From: Apteryx mantelli
Taxonomy: Eukaryota; Chordata; Aves; Apterygiformes; Apterygidae
NCBI RefSeq assembly: GCF_036417845.1
Contig: NC_089984.1
Span: forward strand, 29,981,447 to 30,045,446
Length of the DNA: 64,000 nucleotides
Direction: 5' to 3'
The translations under genes and the position numbers were made by a program. Under the pieces are notes generated by a model. The model did not search any database. It had not been told where the DNA came from and was given only the letters and a program-made list of their open reading frames with translations. The first letter of the stretch is position 1; each line of letters starts with the position of its first letter. This document shows, in pieces, positions 10,065 to 34,800 of this stretch.

Positions 10065-13000
10065 TAAGTATGCTGGGCACCACCAGGCAACATGGTTTGG
10101 ACAGTGTGCGAGGGTACAGTCAGGCAGATCAAACAAATGCAAGATTGGAGACGGCACCTTTCTGTCCTGTCACGGTAGTTTACAAAATGGAGCACTGCTG
10201 CTTCTGCAAGGGCAACGGAGGGGCTGGGGAAAGGGACAAAGATCACTGGCACTGCCTGCGCTGCCTGGGGCATGCGGTAAGTGAACGGAGGTGGGTTTGC
10301 TTCCTCCTCTTTGCACATTGCAACGAACCAGCAAGAACGCAACTGATTTTCTTCCAACAGAACAAGGCTGAGCATCGGCAGCTCTTCTTTACATGATGGG
10401 TTCTTGCTTAAAAACACAATCTGACCTGATGGGAGTAGGTGAACAAGCAACCTGGCCTCATCGGGGAGCAAACCACCAAACCTGCCTACCTGGAGCCTCC
10501 TCAAGGCCAGCAGTGAGCCCTGAGAGCACGCTTCCCGCAGGGGCAGCGCACTGCTTACCTACATTCATGCCAACTGACGCAGCACACTAACGGCATCAGG
10601 TAAAGCTTCCCATTGCTGCGTCTGTCGGCCCAAGCGAGCACGCACCACCAATATGGCACTAAATGGGTGACCCCAGGCTGCTCTGCCACAAGCGCGTCTG
10701 CAATGCTCCCTGCAAGCCAGAGAAGCCCATTTGCCAAAGCTGCTGCAGCCCTGCAGCTCTTACCCCATCTTGGCTCTTGAGAGTGACCCCAATGTGACGT
10801 GGAAATGAACAGAAAGGAAGGGAACAAGGAAGAACTTCCACCAAGCAACTGAGTCCACTGCTGATGCCAGGTACTGCAACATATAACTACACCATTTACA
10901 CTAAAGGCTGTGGTAGGTACAGCTTTCTGCTGGGTTGGGGGTTTCTGCCCCCCAACCTCTTCTTGTGGCTCTGGAAGACAGCAGAGTCATTTGGAGGATC
11001 ACGGTAGCTTACAAAGCAGACTGGAAACAAAGCGTGCCATCAGACGGGGCTGGTTTCCAATGCTCTGCCTTGCTGGGATGGCAAGACCAATTTATCAGGC
11101 AGATGCTGCATAAACAGCTGCACCAACTAACCACACTCACAAGGGAGACTATTGACATTCATGGTCAAATAGAGGAAGAATTCATTTATGTATGTTCTGC
11201 CCCAGAAGAATATCTGGGTTATGGCTAGAGAATACTTAACAAGCAATGGATTTACATAGCTGTGAATCCAGGCAGATAATATGAAAGCTCCATGTTTACC
11301 TTTAAGTCAGTTTATGCTCTGCATGGGGAGACAGACAACCATCATAACCAACACCAGTGTCTTGCCTTTCTAGTGCACTCTTCCTGTTCTGCCTGCTAGG
11401 AGCTACCTGGCCTCTCTGCCTAGCAGAAACACAGCTCTACAGCTGGCAAGGACACTTGATACACAATCCCACCACCTTCCCCTTGCTTCAGCAGACACTG
11501 CCTGCCTGTGAAGCAAGACATGGCCAGAGAACTCCCTTAGGAAGCACAAACAGCAGGTTTTGGAGCTAGACGAATTCATGTGCTGCTCCAAGGGGAAGCA
11601 TCTCCTGTCCCCAGCAAGACATCCTGGCACGACTGTAGAGCCGCCCCACTGAGGAAGACTAGCTGCACCAGCGGCCTGAGCGGCTCTCCCCAGTTCTCAG
11701 CCTCCTCCTTTTCCAACATGCAGGATTAACTCTGGAAGAAAAGCCACTGCGTCTGTGTGGGCTTTGAACAGCTGAGGCCTGTCTGAAATAGGAAAAAGAC
11801 TCTGCAAGCTCATCTTCTGGTAACCACCAGCAACATTAACTCTTCTCCATGGCAACACGGCTGCTCTTCTATTTGAGATGGAAGCTAAAAGCTGGTCTAC
11901 AGCGGCATGCAAAGGTTAGTGAGATGAAAACCAGCATGCATTTAAAACAACTGTTCTGAAGTAAGTCACCTTTCAGCACTGACTGAGGATCGACTCATTG
12001 CCTCTTTTCTACCTCCCTCTGGGATGCACTCATTTGTTCACGTCCACTGCACAGTGAGCACCTTCACACAGGGCCATCGCTGAACAACTCTACACGTAGA
12101 CGAGCCCTCTGAACAGTCAGCTACATCTCCTGTGCAGGACTGCTTCATAGACACTAGATCCGCACTCTCCTGAGCCGCTGTCGCAGTTGTGTGCCAACTG
12201 CACAGACCAGCACACAACACTCGTACTGCAGCTGCCTTCAGCTGTGCCCAAGTCTCGCAATCAGACAGGGGAATACCGATGACAGCAGCCGCCTTAAAAT
12301 CTGGCTGAACAGCCTCAGCGCCCCTGGAAATACCCTGCTGCGAGGGCCGGCTATGGAGGGCTTGCGCGAGCTGAGGGCAGCTCCTTCCTGCAGCCTGCTC
12401 CCGTGGAGACACTTCCCCGGCGGGGAGGTGCCAGTGCAAATCTCCCACTTGCATTTCTAGTGCAGCTGCAGCAATCAGACACGGCTCCACACCGGCTGCG
12501 GGCCTGGGCCTGGGGCAGCCGCCCCACTCAGCATCACCACACCCCAGAGCCTTTCAGGACATCTTGCAGCTTTTTCCAGGTGCAGGCATGACAGCGCCCA
12601 GATGTTAACAGGGACACACTAATACATGCAGTAAATGTTGCAATAGCATAATGGTGAAGTACAGAGGTTTACAGCCCCTCTTAAACATACTGAGTGGGGC
12701 TATACCACAGGCATGTCACATATGTGTAAGATCACTGCATTTTACTATCAGGCTCTGTTTTCCACAAGTGCAGACTTTTTAATATTCTCTCCCTCCTCCC
12801 ACACCCACTTTTTAATAATAAGCACAAGGTCCACATTTGTGTCTTTGAGGGAGGCAGATGGCTTTTATATTGAAGAATGAAAACCACTAACATATTCTAA
12901 CTCTGGAGGGGGAAGTCTCAGAATATCCATGAAGGATCTAAACTAAAAGCAGGTGGCTGGAAAAAAAAAAACCCTAACCCCCCCAAACAAAACAAAACCT

Positions 13001-13495
13001 TAAACAGCTCCAAATCACAAACACACCTGTGCCCCTCTGGTTACAATGGTCACAGGCGTGGAAAATGCTCTGGGTCCCCCTCTTCTGCTTAAATAACTCT
13101 CCCCAGTTGGAGTTCCCGTTACACCAGTTTGGCTGTACATAGGTATAAAACCTACTGGACTGACCCCATGTGCTGCTGCCTCGATGTCTAATAGTCAAGG
13201 GCCTAAAAGGTAGGATATTTGGTTTTCAGCAGCAGTCATAAAAAAAAGAAAACAAACCAACACTGAAAAAAATAAAGAGCACCAAGTAATGCATAAACAT
13301 AAGAAAAACAGAATGAAAACAGTGACACACCCCAACGCAAGCAGGTCTGTAGGCCTCACAATCTCTGCAGTAGCAGAGGAGCAGCTAACAGGCGAGTGGA
13401 AAGGTGTGAGCAGCACAACAGTACAGCAGAACACAGCCACCACAACACCACTTGCTGCTCACAAAGCTGCTGGTAATACCAACATACTAATACAA

Positions 13496-13501
13496 TTTAT
13501 T
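13496..13501 (-). terminator. Candidate proximal ACTR1A poly(A) signal
   Basis: TTTATT on the + strand reads AATAAA on the minus strand, about 1.25 kb past the stop codon. That gives a UTR length closer to what I recall for mammalian ACTR1A, but usage cannot be judged from sequence. Confidence 0.4.
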
Positions 13502-14126
13502 GTCCTCTCATTTAGTGCATTCATAGAGAACAGCGAGAATCCCTAAAGAACAGGTACCAAGAAGTGTTGCAGAGCTGACTGGTTATTATGCTAAGCATGT
13601 GTGCTATAAATATTAGTGTTAGCATCAAACAATGGACAGCTTGGTAGTAGGTGTGCAGAGAAGACCTGAAGCAGGGTTCCCAGGTGCTGTGGTCAGTATT
13701 TGAGATATCCCCAGACATTTAAATAAATAAAACAATTCTAACATTACAATGCACCTTTCCAATTATTATTTTGCCCCAGAATGGATAAAATACAAGAGTC
13801 ATGCCTAGCTGAAAATGGATGGTCCTTTTGCCCTGACATGGCAGGAAGGAGGGAAACACAGCCTCAACTCTGACAGAGAAAGAGGGCGAGAACTCAGTGC
13901 TGTAAACCTTGGCAGATTGAGGGGAAGCACACGAGTGCCTCTGTCCCCACTCTGGGGCTTGCTTCCAGAGGAGAAAAGTTATTTAAAACAAGGTACGAGA
14001 AAATAACCGTCTAGTACAATGAGAGCTGATGAGAGATTGCTTTGTTCTACTCCATGCAATACAAACTAAGTCCTATCACCAACTTCTCCAGCCGTGGTCC
14101 AGACCCACGCATCAGGCTAAGAAGTT

Positions 14127-14160
14127 ACACACACGCGCGCACGCACTCATACTTACACAC
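14127..14160. repeat. Alternating CA/CG microsatellite-like tract
   Basis: Alternating purine-pyrimidine sequence with ACACAC and CGCGCGCACG lies inside the ACTR1A 3'UTR. The alternation makes it a possible Z-DNA-forming tract. Confidence 0.6.
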
Positions 14161-14645
14161 CAAAAACAGTGGGCAAAGGGGCTTAACTGCTCAGAATGTG
14201 CTTTCTCTTAATAAAAAAAATACATTAAAAACAACTTAAAAAAATCCAATGACGGTGAAGACACTGATGAAGAAGTAAGTAGCTACAGGGCCTCAGCAAC
14301 ATATTTCCAGACAATCCACCCACTGGATTCAGGCTAACTAAAGCCTGGGTGAGCAGTTTGCAGTGGTTGGCTCCCTTCCTGTGTGCTAGGCAGTTTCTAA
14401 GCTGTTCCCTTTTGTTGTTTTTTTCTTCTTCTTTTTTTTTTTTTTAACTGTGACAATTATGATCATAACACAGAAATTCAAGGAGTGAAATGAAAAAGGA
14501 AAGGACTGTTCTTGGAGAAATTCAGACTGGTATTTTCTCCTTTCCATTAAAAAAAACAACAAAAAATAAAATAAAAAAAGGTAGTAGTACTAATATAACC
14601 CTCCTGCTGCTGTTGTCTTTGCTCAGTGACATCGGGGCATGCTGG

Positions 14646-14665
14646 CGCGCACACACACACACACA
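14646..14665. repeat. (CA)n microsatellite in ACTR1A 3'UTR
   Basis: CGCGC is followed by eight CA units, about 85 nt beyond the ACTR1A stop codon. It is likely length-polymorphic. Confidence 0.8.
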
Positions 14666-14749
14666 GGCAGCTCTCAGACACTCGGACTCAGAAAAGCGAG
14701 TTTAGAACTGAAGTGAGTCTCCAGAGGAGACTGAGGACGGGTCCCAGGG

Positions 14750-29379
<14,630 letters not shown>

Positions 29380-29432
29380 GGCGAGGACGCGCCGCAGCCA
29401 CCAGCCAGGGAGCAACAGCCCGGGCCGTGGCG

Positions 29433-29442
29433 GCGCATGCGC
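29433..29442. promoter_or_regulatory. NRF1 palindrome in ACTR1A promoter
   Basis: GCGCATGCGC is the exact NRF1 consensus, about 55 bp upstream of the ACTR1A start codon. It is common in CpG-island promoters of housekeeping genes. Confidence 0.7.
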
Positions 29443-29462
29443 AGAAGGGCGGCGCGCAGCCG

Positions 29463-29476
29463 CCTGGGAGATGTAT
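29463..29476 (-). promoter_or_regulatory. ZNF143/THAP11-type element 1 (partial)
   Basis: Read on the minus strand this is ATACATCTCCCAGG, a diverged form of the ACTACAATTCCCAGCA element bound by ZNF143 (Staf) and THAP11-HCFC1. It is the weakest of three. Confidence 0.45.
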
Positions 29477-29494
29477 TCCTGAAGGAGCGGTGCG

Positions 29495-29510
29495 TGCTGG
29501 GAATCGTAGT
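29495..29510 (-). promoter_or_regulatory. ZNF143/THAP11-type element 2 (strong)
   Basis: The minus-strand reading ACTACGATTCCCAGCA differs by one base from the consensus ACTACAATTCCCAGCA. It lies about 115 bp upstream of the ACTR1A ATG, the usual distance for this promoter element. Confidence 0.75.
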
Positions 29511-29566
29511 CTCCGTGCAGCGGAAGACCCCAAGGGCTCACGGGAAGCCCCGTCAGGAGAGGGGGC

Positions 29567-29582
29567 TGCTGGGAGATGTAGT
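29567..29582 (-). promoter_or_regulatory. ZNF143/THAP11-type element 3 (strong)
   Basis: The minus-strand reading ACTACATCTCCCAGCA is a well-known variant of the element. It lies 72 bp beyond element 2 and in the same orientation. Confidence 0.7.
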
Positions 29583-29649
29583 GCCGCGGCAGGCCATGCC
29601 CGCGGGAGCATTCACTTGCTTCAAAGATGACAAACCCAAAGCCCAACGG

Positions 29650-31100
29650 GAGGAAAAAAAAAGTATAAATTTTCCTCTCTAATATTACCCATACCATTTT
29701 GCCGCTGTTTCTGCAGTCTTTTGGTACTCTCTACTTACTGATGTCTTCGGTTGCGCATTCTAGGGGTTAACTATGTTCTTCTCTATAAAAATTATCAAAT
29801 TTTAATTAACCCCTTTTCAGATGATTTTTTTTCCAATTCTGTACTAGGAGAAAAACAAACAAAAGATGACCCTCTATAGAAAGAATATCACTATAATAAA
29901 AGCTGTTTGTCATTTCATGGGACCATTGCAACAAACTGCTGGTCACCGTGCATCAGTTCTCTCTGAACATTAACTAGTTTCTCTGTATTTTTGAGATGTA
30001 GCAAGCAGAAAAGGAGTGTTGGTACCAAGAATAAAAATAATAGGCATTCTGCTATTAAATAATATGTTCACTGTTGTTTTCCACTCATTTTTCACATGTT
30101 CTAAAAGCATTTTGAATAATTGATATGACCGATCATGACACTAAAATGACAAGTTTACAATGTTTACATTGAACTCTGAGCAAAAATGCTGGGTCTTGAA
30201 GTAAGTTAAAATGCACTTCAAAACCAGTAAATGTACATAAAAGCTAATTCAGAACTAGACCACCTTGCCCCATATCTCTCATGCAGATGCTAAGACTTTT
30301 CTTCTGTGATTTTTGCCTTAAACCCAAGCAGATACTCTCATCTCAGGTATCTGTTTTGTTTTAGTGACATTTATCCTTCATCTAGTGCAAAAGAGCTTTA
30401 TTTGGTATGACAGGATGGAGGGTTTTAAATTATTTCAAGGACCGTATTATATCACCTCAATAAATGCCAAGAGAGACTAATTACGTATATTAAGCCAACG
30501 AAGTATTTCATACGTGATTCTGTTTATCATATTTATCTTCTCAGTTGACTATAACTGTCTTCTCGGATGGATGTCACAAAAAGTGGGATCACAATAACAG
30601 GACAAGTGAAATACTGTTTTTTGCGGGAAGCAATGATTCATGAAAATACCAACTGCTCACCTCCTTTCCTGGTATAATCATCTGTTTGTCTCTTCGCCTG
30701 CTTCTTGACTACATGTGATCTCCTAAAAGGTACGTTGTGAATATTGATTTTAGAGTAAAGTCTCTTCAACTAATTAACCGAGAAACACAAGCAGGAGCCT
30801 CATTCTAACCTCTCAGCGCTCCATAGCTCAGTCTTCCCTGTACTGATTAAAAAGCAGCACGCTGCTCTAGCAAAGGCATATAGGGTTATTGAACGTACGC
30901 AGGCTCACATATACGTACAAGGAAGGCTCTGCAGGACCACAGACGCGGCGGTGACCCAGGAGCGAGCCAGGCCTCAGCGCGCTCAGCCCGCGGGGTGAAG
31001 CCCTTGATCGGGCATCCCTTACGCTCGCATTGCTCAACAACAGCCTCTGAGGCACCTGCAAATAAAAAAAAAAGGTGGTGGTGGGGGGGGAAGGTGCTGT
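29650..31100. other. AT-rich spacer between ACTR1A and SUFU promoters
   Basis: About 1.45 kb of AT-rich DNA separates the two CpG islands. No coding sequence, transposon or RNA gene was recognised. GC content rises abruptly at both ends. Confidence 0.6.
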
Positions 31101-31109
31101 AAGAATTGG

Positions 31110-31840
31110 TCAAAGTGGAGGCCCGGCCCCCCACCCCTCCCCGCTATGGGGCTGCCCCCACGGCCTGCCCCACAGGGCCCCCTTCCCTCGGGGGAGCCCG
31201 CAGCCTCCGCTGCCTGGCGCGGCTGCCCTGCCTCGCCCTGACCCACAGCTCCCCACACAGCAGCTTTGTACCTCACCCCCTCCCCACAGGGCCCCACAGC
31301 GCCCCACAAGCAGCTCTGTACCCCCCCCCGCCCCACAGCGCCCTCCCCCGCCGCCGCCGCTAGAGGGCGCGCGCGCGTCTCCCCTCCGCCGCGACGGGGA
31401 GGGGCGGGGCGCGGAGGGGGAAGAGGCGGGGCTTCCCCGCCCCTCGGCGCGCCGCCATTGGCGGAGCCACCTGCCACTCGCGGTCTCCCGGGCAGCGGGG
31501 GCCCGCCCCGCCCCTCCTCCCGCAGCGCCGCGCCGCGCCGCGCCGCTTGGGCCGGGCCGCTTGGGCCGGGAGCGGGACCGGGAGCGGGACCGAGACCGAG
31601 CGAGGGCCGCGCCGGGAGCAGCCGCCTCCGCCGCGCCGTCCCGCATGGAGGGCGTGCGGCCTGGCGGGGCGCCCCCCGCCGCCGCCGGCGGGCCGGGCTC
31701 GGGCTCCGTCCCGTCGCTCTTCCCGCCGGGGCTGCACGGCATCTACGGCGAGTGCCGCCGCCTGTACCCCGACCAGCCCAACCCGCTCCAGGTCACCGCC
31801 ATCCTCAAGTACTGGTGAGGCCAGCGGGGCTGGGGGCCCC
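31110..31840 (+). promoter_or_regulatory. SUFU: SUFU CpG-island promoter and 5'UTR
   Basis: Extremely GC-rich sequence precedes and covers SUFU exon 1. GC boxes are visible at 31401-31410 (GGGGCGGGGC) and near 31424, and an inverted CCAAT in GCCGCCATTGGCGG at 31451-31464 lies about 185 bp before the ATG and also resembles a YY1 site. No TATA box is seen. Confidence 0.75.
31645..31814 (+). CDS. SUFU: SUFU coding exon 1 (start codon)
   Basis: The ATG at 31645 gives a product about four residues shorter than human up to the first junction, all within the variable N-terminus. Conserved sequence runs from SLFPPGLHGIYGECRRLYPD to PNPLQVTAILKY. The donor is GTGAGG, phase 2 in Trp57. The Kozak context is moderate (C at -3, G at +4), and no in-frame stop separates this ATG from 31075, so an extended N-terminus is not formally excluded. 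Confidence 0.95.
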
Positions 31841-34800
31841 GGGGGGGGCTGGTGTGGGGCTGGGGGGAGCAGCGGGGCTGGGGGGCTTCGTGTGGGGCTG
31901 GGGAGCCTGGGGGGGGGAGCTTGGGAGCCTGGGGGGGGGGTCTGGTGTGGGGCTGGAGGATCTGATGTGGGGCTGGAGGATCTGATGTGGGGCTGGGGGG
32001 AGCAGCGGGGCTGGGGGGCCTTCCTGTGGGGCTGGGGAGCCTGGGGGGGGCTGGTGTGGGGCTGGAGGATCTGATGTGGGGCTGGGGGGAGCAGCGGGGC
32101 TGGGGGGCCTTCGTGTGGGGCTGGGGAGCCTGGGGGGGGAGCTTGGGAGCCTGGTGTGGGGCTGGGGTCTAGTGTGGGGCTGGAGGGCCTGATGTGGGGC
32201 TGGGGAGAGCAGTGGGGCTGGGGTCTACTGTGGAGCTGGAGGGCCTGGGGAGAGCAGTGGGGCTGGAGGACCTGGTGTGGGGCTGGGGGGAGCAGCGGGG
32301 CTGGGGTCTAGTGTGGAGCTGCAGGACCTGGTGTAGGGCTGGGGTCTAGTGTGGGGCTGGAGGGCCTGGTGTGGGGCTGGGGGCCTTGCGTGGGGTTGGA
32401 GAGGGTGCATTCGGGCTGGAGGGCATCGCATGGGGGTTGGTGGGCATTTGGGGGAAGCAGTGGGGCTGGGGGTGGGATTGGGGATGGCAGCAGTGGGGTG
32501 GGGGGAGGGAGGCGGCGAGGTGCAGGGGGCTGGGGAGGGAGGCCCTGGAGAACAGGGATCTGAGGGGCTGAACTGAGAATAGGTGACTTTATTGGGGGGT
32601 TTTAGGGGAACATGGAGCTTCCCAGAGTGAGGGATGGGGGCCAAAGAGGGTCTTGGCTGGGGCAGGCCATGGGAGAAGTTTTACTCAGCAGAGAGGTTGC
32701 CGCGGAGGATTGGGTGGCCCTGGAGTTTCTCCTGCTGGACAGGGGGCACGAGCTCCTCTTCTGCCCTGGAGCTTGGGGTACAAATATGGAGTTAACCAGA
32801 ATGAACCTGTGCTCTGGCCTCCAAACTGAATGCATGTGGCACGTGCCCATAAAACCCCCAGGAGAGAAGCAGCTTCTTCTGCCCTCGCAGAGCCACGTGT
32901 TGTTGTAGGCTGAGGATCTGCTGCTTCCCATCTCTGCTGACACAGTGTCTGACACCAATAACGGCAGTTGTTTATGTGGGAGAGTGGCATGAAGGAAGTA
33001 CTTGGATGTTTAGCTATCGAGATAAGTGTCTAGTGTCTAGCCCTGTGGGAAGAGGAGTCCCTCATGCTTTTTATTAAAGCTCTGCTGTTCAGCCCCCTCT
33101 TCTGGACCTAAGGAACGTGATCAGGTCACCACTGACTGTTTGCTGGCCCTGACGTTGACCAGTCTCTCTTCCAGCACTTTGAAAAAGTTTAGCAAAAGCT
33201 TAACTTCTTCATTTACAGTAAGTTTTAACCTGTGTGTCCCTACCCAGTTGGGTCCTGAGCAGCAACAGAATAACATCCTCCCTGTGTTTTACTCTGAAAG
33301 GCAAGCTGTTGCTGGTGTCTTCCAAATAAGTGATGCTCTTTGAGGTTCCAGACGAGAAATATAGCTGTTAGTCCTCATTGCTCAGGGTTTTTTTGGTTAA
33401 TTACTTAAACTGGCATAATGGACTGAGACAAAGATCTTGCAGATCTGTGACTTTGGAATAAAAAAAATTTCTTAGTAACCTGTACATACCAGTACTTTGG
33501 TACTTCAGTGGTGGTCTGCTCGGTTTGTTTAGGTACCTGTAATATCTAATCTTAGATATTCAGGCTTCATGAGTTTCCAGTCATCTTGGTTTAGGAGTCA
33601 ACAGCTTAAAATGCTACTGGCAAGAGTGATGATGATGTGTGTGGGATGGAGGGAGATTTGGGTCTATAATGAGGAATGGCAGAGACCCTTTTTTGGGAAG
33701 AATCCTTGCTTCCTGTTTGCTTAAGGATTTGATTAGGACCTCACTGCAGTTGGAGCTCAAACACTAGAAAAACTGCTATTGGCAGTGATGATGGATTGCA
33801 TGCAAGAAGTAATATGAAGGCCTGTTTATACTAGTGTTTTCTGCTTAACGGTTCTTCCTACTGTCATCTCAGTTGGCTGTGAGAACTGAGAGCTTCTGTA
33901 GCAGAACTTCAGAGGTGCCCTTACTGCTGCTGTCACACGCAGGAAGCTCTCGTGCGAGGTCTAGCATACATGTACTTTGCTGAGGTATTTTTCTCGTTTT
34001 GTTGGCAAAGCTGACAAAACTTGGGGGTTGATTTTGTTGAAGTCTGGTGACTTATGCCACCACTCGCTCTCAACTAGTCTGTCCTCCTTTGCCCAAGCTG
34101 TGAGCTATTAGGTGGTTTAGACTAAAAGGAGAAATTGCTGAACCAAGTTTCTTGCCTTAGGAGAAATATTCTAAAGCTAATCAGCTTTTAATAATATGTA
34201 TCAGTTTCTCTACAGTTAGCAACAAGTTTTTGTTCGGGGAGTTGAAATTACATTCTTGAGCTCGCACGGCAGAGCATATTCTCCAAGTTGGAGGATCCAC
34301 AGAATCACATACCTGTGAAATGAAGGGATTTGGCTGTGCAAATTATTTCATGAAACTAGCAGCTCTTTTTTCTTTTCTCTCTTTTTTTTTAACACTATTT
34401 GCATATCTTGGGAGAGTGTTCTTGATTGCAATCGGAGCTTCTTGGCAAAGCTTCTGGCTATATTTGTGAAAGGCTGTGCCCTGAGAAGGACTTAGTCTCC
34501 ATTGCCATCCAATACCTGCTTTTATTTAAAAAATGTGGTTGAATACCTCTGAAGTGGAATATCTTGATGCACAGAACTGCAAGTGAAAAAGCAAGTTTAT
34601 ACTTCCATTGCTTTGTGCTAGGTTTTGGAATATGTAGAATTCAGGCTGGACTGTTGGTTTTTTCATCCTCCGTCTTGAACTTATGCCGTGTTCTTGAGAA
34701 CCAGTGCTCTGACCTGTGGGCTGAGGCTACTTGGGGATCATGGACCACTCCTGAAGGGTTGGCAAAAGGTAGCTAAGAAAAGCAGACCTGTTGTCAGCTG

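Larger units (their letters stand above)
10040..14749 (-). other. ACTR1A: ACTR1A 3'UTR (distal end inferred)
   Basis: Between the ACTR1A stop and a good minus-strand AATAAA at 10059-10064 there is about 4.7 kb with no recognised gene or transposon. It holds two CA/GC-type microsatellites and A/T-rich patches. An internal minus-strand AATAAA at 13496-13501 could give a shorter 3'UTR of about 1.2 kb, so transcripts may end at either place. Confidence 0.5.

Noticed and set aside
12961-12990. Telomere-like CCCTAACCC next to a poly(A) run
   Set aside because: Only one unit is present, with no tandem array, so it is not an interstitial telomeric repeat.
31110-31742. Long minus-strand and alternate-frame open frames over the SUFU CpG island
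   Set aside because: They are shadows of GC-rich sequence opposite SUFU exon 1, with Arg/Pro/Gly/Ala-only composition and no domain.
32225-32644. 139-codon proline-rich minus-strand frame in SUFU intron 1
   Set aside because: It is the translation of the G-rich minisatellite; repetitive PPxP runs arise from the repeat itself.
34290-34320. ACAGAATCACA-like string suggestive of a CR1 tail
   Set aside because: Only about ten bases match and no adjoining CR1 body is present.
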